From Priapulus caudatus (Eukaryota; Priapulida; Priapulimorpha; Priapulimorphida; Priapulidae), in NCBI RefSeq assembly GCF_000485595.1, contig NW_014577088.1, positions 967,965-997,698 on the forward strand: a DNA stretch of 29,734 nt, in the 5' to 3' direction. How positions within the stretch are numbered: the first letter of the stretch is position 1; the number at the start of each line of letters is the position of its first letter. Both the position numbers and the translations under genes were made by a program. Shown here one piece after another: positions 22,544-29,734 of this stretch. A model generated the notes under the pieces. The model saw only the letters and a list, made by a program, of their open reading frames with translations, searched no databases and was not told the DNA's origin.

Positions 22544-23201
22544 GAGAGAGGACGTCATAGTGGCAAAGGTTAATGTAGGCTCACACGACCCAAGGGAGAT
22601 GACCAGAGATAAGACGAAGTCGGTTTCCCACAAATTGATTGCGTTAGAGAATTAACGAGCATGGCAACTATAGAGGAGCTAGGTTATAATTGGAACTAAG
22701 ACGGAAAGGATATATGGATCGAAGCCACAGGGGATTAATGTTATACCAAACGAATTTATCAAAATTTGTGTCAATGCTTTAGCAGACCATCTAACGATTT
22801 TATATAATAGATAAAACGAAGATAGATGCACTACCAAACAGTTTGAAAATAAATAATATATAAAGCGAACCTACCAGCGAACGTATGTACCCCAAAAAGA
22901 ATCGAGTCTACTCTTGACAGCTAGCTGCATAATGGGGTTATGGGGTAAATACACTAGGGAGGATATCATCAGAAACGAATTATTCATACTTTTTATTACT
23001 TCAGCTGTTATTTAATTACGCATTAACACAAAACAATTACGGCTAAACGAATAAGAATGTTGCTATACTTAAGTGGCATGCTTATTGGTTACAAAAAAGA
23101 AAATACGATTAATAAATACGATTATATAAAGAAGAAGGTAAACATGACAACTACTTTTAGGAACATGCAGCTAGATGCAACATGATTATATACATATATA
23201 A
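22544..23201. other. AT-rich stretch, possible decayed coding sequence
   Basis: Purine-rich on the plus strand, with short open pieces such as a 27-codon run starting at 22932 in the same frame as the block at 23202. Many stops interrupt it. I do not assign a gene. Confidence 0.4.
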
Positions 23202-23765
23202 CTAAGGGCAGAGATCAAACAATGTCATCTACGGACATCAATCCTTTCTGTAATTTTTATGCGAAAGTCTTTACAGGAATCATCAGACAAAATAGGAAAA
23301 CAATGGATAGTTAAAGTTACGGCAAGCAAGAAAGGCTTTCTAGGCGAAAGCAGAGTGGTCATAACGTTGGTCACAGGAAGCAATATCTACCAATGGCAAG
23401 AATTGTAGCGAATAGTTGAGCTGGGCATTAATATAGGAAGTTCAGAAACTCTAACAGACTATACGTACTCGGCAATCAAGACGAGCAAGTATGCGGTGAA
23501 ATTTCTAGAAATTCTCAAACTAATGGCGATTACCAACGTGAGAAGAGAGAAGATAGAAGACATCAATGAATAATAGCAAGAGACTTTCTATAACTGCGTT
23601 GGTTGTTGTGTTAGTGAAATGGTGATACTCTCGTATTATAAAACACATCATTTCCAACACGTCTACTCATCGTTCAACGCCCACGGTTCGAACAATAAAG
23701 TGCACGAACGTTACAGAAACATCCACAATTTATCGAGCAGTTATTTAGCCGCAGTGGCATGCTAA
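23202..23765 (+). pseudogene. Possible decayed coding region, family unknown
   Basis: One frame stays open in three consecutive blocks: 23202-23405 (68 codons), 23409-23570 (54 codons) and 23577-23762 (62 codons). Only a TAG (23406) and a TAA-TAG pair (23571-23576) break them, and the frame ends with TAA at 23763. In AT-rich DNA about ten stops would be expected over this length. The first two blocks read like protein, for example WIVKVTASKKGFLGES and TLTDYTYSAIKTSKYAVKFL, with mixed hydrophobic and charged residues and no low complexity. An ATG at 23259 could be an internal start. A GTAAGT donor-like site follows at about 23789. I do not recognise the family. It could be an old transposon or viral gene, a host exon remnant, or chance; the third block is the least protein-like. 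Confidence 0.3.
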
Positions 23766-24389
23766 AAACAGTTGAAGCGAGAACGAACGTAAGTAATGCG
23801 TGAAAGAGTTGCTAATTAGTTCGCAGTGCTGGTTCCGACATGCCGACGTGAAATCTAACACTGTCATCGTCTGATGGAAAGAAATAGAGCGGTGATTGAG
23901 TACTAGAGTAATTTAGAACTCCGCGAGAAAGCCTAAAGGTTTTCTGTTTAATTTAGAGTTTCCGTACTTCTCCTCGACCGCCCTTTGGTTATGTTGCTGT
24001 TGCGCTGGCGGATTTGGCATTGGCTCTCTTTGCACTTCCTCTGATCGTGACACATTTCAAATTCAGTGTGACACGTTCAAGTATAGACAAACAAGCCAAA
24101 CAACTGAATTTGGAACTGCGGGCGAGTGTTTGGTATATGTCTACGCATGGAACATATGGAAAACGGAAAACGTTTCACATAATAAATTGGAGCACGTGCA
24201 AACTGAATGGTTAACTTTGAAAAATTAAGTGTGACTTTAATTGTGTTGAAATTATGCAATGAGGATATTTTAATAACAATATTTGTTTTCTCTTTGCTAG
24301 CTGACCGCGTAGGGTGAAATTTACGAATCGGCAACTATGAAATGGAACTATAGAAAGGGCAGTTGTTGCCAACTACATTTATCCAACGT
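23766..24389. other. Gene-free stretch before the minisatellite
   Basis: Contains two overlapping unrecognised open frames on opposite strands (24014-24214 plus, 24077-24334 minus), probably chance. The last 70 bases (GCAGTTGTTGCC onward) may be the left part of the element that carries the minisatellite. Confidence 0.45.
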
Positions 24390-25074
24390 GTTTTCCCCCA
24401 AGATGTGTAAGTATACGAAGTTTGGTCACGCTAGGTCAATTAGGGGCCGAGTTATAGAGTGGAAGGAAAATATGATGAAGGTCAAGGTCAAGGACAATGT
24501 CAAATAAAGGTTGCAGTAACCTGGTTTCGGTACGCGACACACCTTCTCCCCAAGATGTGTAAGTATACCAAGTTTGGTCGTGCTAGGTCAATTAGGGGCC
24601 GAGTTATAGAGTGGAAAGGAAATATAATCAAGGTCAAGGTTAAGGTCAAATAAAAGCCACAGTGACCTTGTTTTGGTACGCGACACACATTCTCCCCAAT
24701 ATGTGTAAGTATACCAAGTTCGGTAGCGCTAGGTCAATTAGGGGCCGAGTTAGAGAGCGGAAGGGAAATATGATCAAGGTCAAAGTAAAGGTCAAATAAA
24801 GGTCGCAGTGACCTGGTTTTGGTACGCTGCTCACCTTCTCCCCAAGATGTGTAAGTATACGAAGTTTGGTAGCGCTAGGTCAATTAGGGGCCGAGTTAGA
24901 GAGCGAAAGGGAAATATGATCAAGGTCAAGGTAAAGGTCAAGTAAAGGTCAAATAAAGGTCGCAGTGACCTGGTTTTGGTACTCTGCACACCTTCTCCGC
25001 AAGATGTGTAAGTATACCAAGTTTGGCCACGCTAGGTCAATTAGAGGTCGAGTTATAGAGTGGAAGGGAAATTC
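24390..25074 (+). repeat. About 146-bp minisatellite, 4.6 units
   Basis: CCCC(A)AGATGTGTAAGTATA recurs at about 24396, 24548, 24694, 24840 and 24997. Each unit then reads AAGTTTGGT, GCTAGGTCAATTAG, GGCCGAGTTA and an AAGGTCA-rich tail. TCAAGGTCA occurs exactly once per unit at 24482, 24628, 24774 and 24920, a constant 146-bp spacing. Open frames here (62-74 codons, either strand) are shadows of the repeat. Confidence 0.93.
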
Positions 25075-25117
25075 TCTGCGGCGGATCGAGCGGCGGCTGG
25101 GGAGACATGAAACCATA

Positions 25118-25148
25118 GTATCCCCGCCGACTTCGTCGCGGGGGATAC
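25118..25148. other. GC-rich hairpin after the minisatellite
   Basis: GTATCCCCGCCGAC (25118-25131) pairs with GTCGCGGGGATAC (25136-25148), one unpaired G, across a very short loop. It lies 43 bp past the last minisatellite unit, in GC-rich DNA unlike its surroundings. A terminal hairpin beside a minisatellite resembles the layout of non-autonomous Helitron-like (pearl/HINE type) elements; a transcription terminator is not a sensible reading in this eukaryotic context. Confidence 0.6.
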
Positions 25149-25556
25149 AATAATCTTTCATTACATGGCACATTCATCAACATTGAACACGAAGATGTGA
25201 GATTACATCGTGTTCATGTTGTCGAAAGTAACTACATCCACACAGATGGTAGCACTGACCTAGCTATATATACTTATCGGAATAGTTATCCCTGCACGAA
25301 GCCACCCTCATTTATATAAGCAGTGAACACTCTTACACTATAGTGTTGTTTTAAATGGCGCTTCTCGTGATAGAGATATGGGCTGAACTTGTGGCGTGGA
25401 TAAGTGCGTACCGAAAACTGCATTGCGCGAATCTATGTTTATCCTGTGATGATGTTAAAAACAACTACTTGGGTATTAGTCACCGTTAAGTGAAGTCAGC
25501 ATATAACCCAGTTCTGTTTTTAGCCACTGCTGTGCTGGCAGTCTCCTGAACACGCG

Positions 25557-25560
<4 letters not shown>
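25149..25560. other. Gene-free stretch
   Basis: Contains an imperfect hairpin: CAACATTGAACACGAAGATG (25178-25197) against CATCGTGTTCATGTTG (25206-25221), with small bulges and a loop of about 8 bp. No gene is seen. Confidence 0.5.

Positions 25561-25600
<40 letters not shown>
25561..25600. repeat. (TA)n microsatellite
   Basis: Forty bases of uninterrupted TA, preceded by ACACGCGCACA. Confidence 0.96.
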
Positions 25601-25604
<4 letters not shown>

Positions 25605-25769
25605 CCCGTCTTCATGGCTCTCATCTTCAATATGCGTTCGGTGATAAAGGAATCAACAAATTCCGTTTGCGTGAATTTTCCACAAATCATGGACTTGACC
25701 CCGAGCTGTTTCCCGATCCCCACTTTTCAATCTTCACAGCCGCCTTTTCTTAATCCCAACAGCACATCT

Positions 25770-25831
25770 TTCTGCTACATTTTCGTGTGCAGCCCCCATG
25801 TTCTGTTACATTTTCGTGTGCAGCCCCCATG
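25770..25831 (+). repeat. 31-bp tandem duplication
   Basis: Two adjacent 31-bp units (25770-25800, 25801-25831) share TACATTTTCGTGTGCAGCCC and differ at one base (TTCTGC against TTCTGT). They lie inside a 98-codon open frame (25614-25910) that I do not recognise. A duplication of 31 bp would shift a real frame, which argues against that frame being coding. Confidence 0.9.
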
Positions 25832-27005
25832 CACACGATCCGCACCTTTCCCTTGGAATCTTTCCACACTCCACCTAAACACACACATTTCACATCTCCG
25901 CTGGTCATAGCCTCCGTAGACACCATTTTCTCTGACCCAATTCCGTGGAGCCAATCACGCTGAACTTTTTTTCGCTTCTATTGTGCTGCACCTCGCAATC
26001 CCTCGCTTAGTCCACTCCCTGTTTTTACCCGTATGTATCTTTCCCATCCCGTTCTTACCCGCGCTATATATTCCCATCCGTTCTACGCGTCTCTTTCAGC
26101 ACTATAGGCACCCTCCTGTCCCTCCGCGCTCTCTTTATTTCTCGCATGCAAGCTCCAAACCATGTACTCCCGTTGAGCGCTATCGGCGTGGAATTGCTAA
26201 CTGCTTCGAGCATTCACATGTAAATGTGTACATGTTGTGCTAGAATACCGCTATGGCGCGGCCGTGAAGTGACTCCGAAACTTCGGGGAAAAAGACGTTA
26301 CTCCAGTGATTATGCAGTCAGCGCTGCTGCGTGCGTCGCTCCACACCAAACGGCCAGTGTATGAAACTCATTTAATCGCAGATAACTTCGCGCCGCCTGA
26401 ACCGCAGACTCTATAGCCTATATATGTGTCAGTGTGCGGCAGGGTGCGCGCGGTGTACATGTGTGTTGCAGAGGAGCATTTGCACGGCAATTACAGGAAA
26501 TTGTCGGCAATAATAGGCGAAAGAGAGTAGAGAAACATTAAGACTTTGGTAGGAAATAGATTTCGTATTTATTTAGCATTATATTTTATTGAAACGCTCC
26601 AAGTACCTGTGCATGGTCGCAGATATCTTCGCGCAGCATGCGTGCCAGCCTTCATGTGTGGCTGTCACGTTGCCAGTCTGGCTGTTTCCCTGCGCATGGA
26701 CTCCTATCCACCCGTCTGCCTCCTTACCTACCTACGACCTATACCTTCTGCCTCTACACTATGACCGAAATAGGATGGCGAGTCTCCACATTGCTAGAAC
26801 GAGCTGCTACGTATGCGAGCTGCATGCAATTGGTTATGTAAACTCGGGTTCATTGTACGGATAACAGGATGCAGGTAGGCAGAGAACAGGAGCTGCCTGC
26901 CGCATAATAAACTTAATGCGTCTCGCTGTTGAAACGACGCGAGTAGATGCAGGCAACCTTACCGATACGCGTGCGCGCACTCACGCCATGCAATAAAGTG
27001 ACCAG
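25832..27005. other. Gene-free, mixed-composition stretch
   Basis: Pyrimidine-rich to about 26160, then mixed. Several overlapping frames of 67-91 codons occur (25983-26243, 26546-26864) in different phases with no recognisable motif. I treat all as chance. Confidence 0.5.
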
Positions 27006-27193
27006 ACTGTCGGCGACACCGCCGGCAACACTGTCGGCAACGCTGTCGGCAACACTGTCGGCAACACTGCCGGCAACACTGTCGGCGACACTGCCGGCAA
27101 CACTGTCGGCGACACTGCCGGCAACACTGTCGGCGACACTGCCGGAACACTGCCGTGACACTGCCGGCAACACTGTCGGCAACACTGCCGGCG
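27006..27193. repeat. 12-bp minisatellite, about 15-16 units
   Basis: Units of ACTGTCGGCAAC and ACTGCCGGCAAC, with GAC in place of AAC in some, and local indels near 27143-27155. TGTCGGC and TGCCGGC types alternate through the middle. The period is divisible by three, so all frames without a stop in the unit stay open and give SVADSVAG-like or ATLSATLP-like peptides; these are artefacts of the repeat. Confidence 0.94.
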
Positions 27194-27227
27194 GTCGCAG
27201 GTGTTAAGATGGTCGCCGTGTGCCTGT

Positions 27228-27315
27228 GTGTGTTCAGTGTGCGTTCAGTGTGTGTTCCGTGTGTTCAGTGTGTGTGTTCTGTATGTGTTCCGTGTGTTCA
27301 GTTCAGTGTGTGCTC
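27228..27315 (+). repeat. Degenerate GTGTTCAGT-type repeat
   Basis: Irregular tandem copies of TGTGTTCAG/TGTGTTCCG over about 90 bp, close downstream of the 12-bp minisatellite. Confidence 0.82.
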
Positions 27316-28090
27316 AGGCGTCTATGTTGACACGGCCAAACGTGCGTGCGTTTTGAAATGACAAACGGGTGCATGGGTACGTGGCACTCGAATGCACACG
27401 ATTTGCAATAGCGTGAAGACGGGCGCGGGATTCAGACGCACCAACGTGTGATGCTAGGGGTGAATGCGCGTGCACCAGTGTTATCAGCAGGCGCGTGTCG
27501 AATACACCTACTGTTCACCGCCGGTGTCATATACGCGGAAATATACAAGCATCCTCAGGTGTGCGACACAATTAAGTATTCATACGCTAGTGCTACTGAG
27601 ATACGCGTGTCGTGTATAGAATGCACCCACGCACAGCTCATGGTTATTGCATAGACACGTGCTATACTAAGATTTACATCTAGGGGTGATCATGCGATGC
27701 ACGCAGACCTGACACGAATGATCCTAGGAAGCATTGTAGTGTCGCAATTAGCTGCCATACATGTGACATGCAGATTAAATTCCGACATGGTATTTGCGAC
27801 ATCAGGGTGCAACAAGATGTGTCCCTGGCCTGTACACGGCCTAATACAATAAAAGTGCCGTTTGTTTATTGTTACCTTAAAACAAAGAGGAGAGAAACGC
27901 GGTGTGCGCAAACTATATAGGGTTGCGGTATATAGCTGAGCAGGATGTATGTGGGCAAACCGGGGTAACTGAGTGCAAGCCATGGCACGCGGCGCTACGC
28001 GCATGCTGTACGTATCAGCTCAGCACGAGACTGATATTATTATGAATAATAACATCGCAGACTTCGCCTAAAAAGTAGCGATATTGGGTC
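27316..28090. other. Gene-free stretch
   Basis: GC-richer to about 27700. Frames of 68 (27448-27654 plus) and 104 codons (27690-28004 minus) show no recognised motif. The word CTAGGGGTGA occurs twice (about 27456 and 27681). Confidence 0.5.
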
Positions 28091-28140
28091 GTACTATAGC
28101 CGCAGGCAGTGAGCGTTTGCGAGACGGTAGACAGTACTAG
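28091..28140. mobile_element. Degraded relative of the 20072 palindromic element
   Basis: GTACTATAGCCGCAGGCAGT here shares TACTATAGC and CCGCAGGCAGT with 20072-20140, in the same order, and AGTACTAG follows at 28133-28140 as the opposite arm. The arm GC segment is missing or altered, so this is a relic. Confidence 0.45.
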
Positions 28141-28771
28141 ACACACATATAGCGGGCCTGTGATCGACTCCTTACAAATAAGTTAGAATAAAGTAGTGCT
28201 ACTCGTATATCAGAAAATGTTAGTGGAGGTAAACGTAAAGACCCTAGAAAAAATGTACTTAACGTTAGTTATAACGTTACGATAACTTAATTAATCCTTA
28301 CCACAGAATCCACCAAAAATAATTCTCTTTGATAGTGGACTTAATAACATACATTTAGCTACCCTGTCTGTCACCAGTCATCGGGCGTCTAAAAACCATT
28401 TATAGAAAAATAATAAGAAAATTCTGTATTCCAGAGATGAAAAATGTTGTTGCACAAAAAAGGAATTCAGTTATAAAAATGCTCATTAAAAGGCCATATT
28501 TCACAGACCATGCACATACAGTCTCATGACAATAAATGACACAAATACTGTAACTCAATAATATTAACCAAGAGTATAGTCACCGATTCAAAGCAATAAA
28601 TAATACTTCAAGTTCGCAATGATAAAAAAGCAATGTGTTCACATACGGTTTCATAGTATTTCACAAATGAACATAACAGGGTTACCCCCAATGACAGGAT
28701 CAACACACACGGCGAGAGTGCCCTAATGAAATTTTAGACCTGGTATATAGACAGTAGATGAAATGTTCAGG
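28141..28771. other. AT-rich gene-free stretch
   Basis: No gene, RNA or clear repeat seen. A small perfect inverted repeat, AACGTTA-GTTA-TAACGTT, lies at 28261-28278. Confidence 0.5.
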
Positions 28772-29215
28772 TTAGGCATTGGCCTTTTTTGCGAAGTTTC
28801 GCTTCTATTTGTCGATCAGTTTGCGCTTCCTCTTATCAATTACATCTTGACGCTTCATCTGGACTGCAAACTGTTTCTAGACAGCTCCCATCTTAGCTTT
28901 TGCTAACTCTAACATGCTCTGCGCAATAGAGGCGCCCGTACAATTCGAGCTTTGATCGCCTGTACTAAGCGGGTGTTACCATGCGCAAAGACGTCCCTCT
29001 GCAATTTTCACACATTCACTGAGATGCTTCACTTAATCGACCAGGTCTTCGCTTTCTTTCACTCGTTTTCGGTTAGTCGATAACTTTGTTCCTGATTCTC
29101 TTCGTCAAGTCCAGTTGTTTACTCCACCCTCTGTCCTCTTCTTTTCTATTTCTGTAATTCGCACGTTTAGACCAATTTGCATGCACCAGCATATCCTTCG
29201 TGATGCTGAAAATAA
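28772..29215 (-). pseudogene. Possible decayed coding relic, family unknown
   Basis: Read on the minus strand, one frame ends in a stop at 28774-28772 and upstream gives charged, helix-like pieces such as MLELAKAKMGAV and KQFAVQMKRQDVIDKRKR. It is broken by in-frame stops at 28805-28807, 28877-28879, 28976-28978 and 29033-29035. Upstream, between about 29080 and 29215, other frames carry similar charged peptides (for example KDMLVHANWSKR), as if indels had shifted the frame. The plus strand is correspondingly pyrimidine-rich. The Lys/Arg/Glu-rich character loosely recalls coiled-coil tails of transposon-encoded DNA-binding proteins, but no motif proves it. Stop density is only slightly below chance, so confidence is low. 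Confidence 0.2.
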
Positions 29216-29734
29216 CTTAAATGTTGTTTTTTATGTTTGAGATTGTCTTTCACCATCCTAAAACCATGCACACAGTGTCTCAGGGGTAAGGGCGGAACGT
29301 GCACATCCTAGAGTGTTCTTGTTCTGTTAGTGATCTTTAAACATCTCCATTCCCACGTGCAATGCTGAGTAGGCAAGTTACCAATCGACCAAGCTTCGGG
29401 CATTTAAGATTTCCTGAATAATTTTGGATGCTGAGAATGTATCACCAGTAATGATCTATCCTACGGTACATAGTTTTCTCTGGGAGCTTAATTTCCCTTT
29501 GATATAGCCAATTTTGTAGGATGAGTATCACTCCATGAGTATATATAAATACTCCATTCTTCTATCTACGTTAGCTTCGATCAGCAATCCCCTGTGGAAC
29601 CACAGCGAGCTACTTGATCATGCAGTCGACCTGATGTTCCTTGCTATTCCCTGCTGAGGGAGCTATAGGGCAGTTCTATAACTTATTATTTTATATAGTT
29701 CTATATTCTAGTATATATATATGTATAATATATA
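29216..29734. other. Gene-free end of window
   Basis: No gene seen. The last 60 bases are strongly AT-rich (TATATATATATGTATAATAT-like), possibly the start of another TA-rich repeat cut by the window edge. Confidence 0.5.

Noticed and set aside
25118-25148. Bacterial-type intrinsic terminator
   Set aside because: No T-run follows the hairpin and the window is eukaryotic.
24459-25173. Several 62-74-codon frames on both strands with similar peptides
   Set aside because: They are translations of successive units of the 146-bp minisatellite.
26913-27207. Ser/Ala/Val/Asp or Thr/Leu/Pro repeat protein
   Set aside because: Product of the 12-bp minisatellite, open on both strands and in several frames at once.
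29655-29734. TATA-box promoter at the AT-rich end
   Set aside because: TA-rich low-complexity DNA; no downstream gene to support it.

Overview
This window looks like intergenic, repeat-rich nuclear DNA from an animal. The interstitial telomere-type repeats are TTAGGG/CCCTAA, which fits most metazoans but not typical arthropods or nematodes. The abundant GA, GATA, TA, GT/GC and ACGG microsatellites, together with a minisatellite of about 146 bp, would fit a marine invertebrate, perhaps a mollusc. That placement is a guess; no gene identifies the species. I recognise no intact protein-coding gene, rRNA, tRNA or CRISPR array. Every long open frame is low-complexity repeat, error-laden sequence or unrecognisable. 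Two stretches (23202-23765 plus strand, 28772-29215 minus strand) read like decayed coding sequence, at low confidence.

Layout. Positions 1-1808 are mostly unique, with GA/GATA blocks, a GT/GC tract and a hairpin that carries telomeric repeats (716-869). Positions 2073 to about 4270 hold two tandem units of about 1.01 kb. The largest structure is a direct duplication: about 3690-12525 (copy A) and 12551 to about 19895 (copy B) have the same order of sequence, separated by exactly 25 N. Copy A is about 19% longer than copy B between matched anchors, and the excess rises from about 14% to about 25% towards the gap. The excess consists of scattered small insertions. This looks like an unpolished long read placed beside the polished version of the same locus, so the duplication may be an assembly artefact.

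Positions 19900-29734 are cleaner accessory DNA. They hold small palindromic elements, an ACGG microsatellite, a 21-bp palindromic-monomer array, the 146-bp minisatellite with phased nuclear-receptor-type half-sites, a (TA)n tract, a 12-bp minisatellite and the two possible coding relics.

The most interesting content is mobile or palindromic DNA. There is a 375-bp element with ~120-bp terminal inverted repeats and a perfect 8-bp target-site duplication (19141-19515, also in copy A). There is also a set of very small (about 50-70 bp), nearly fully palindromic elements, each bounded by perfect direct repeats of 7, 7, 9 and 14 bp (13207-13257, 21627-21676, 22472-22534, 20072-20140). They may be ultra-short fold-back elements or footprints of template switching. 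The genes do not work together in any sense visible here; the window is a record of repeats, insertions and assembly history.
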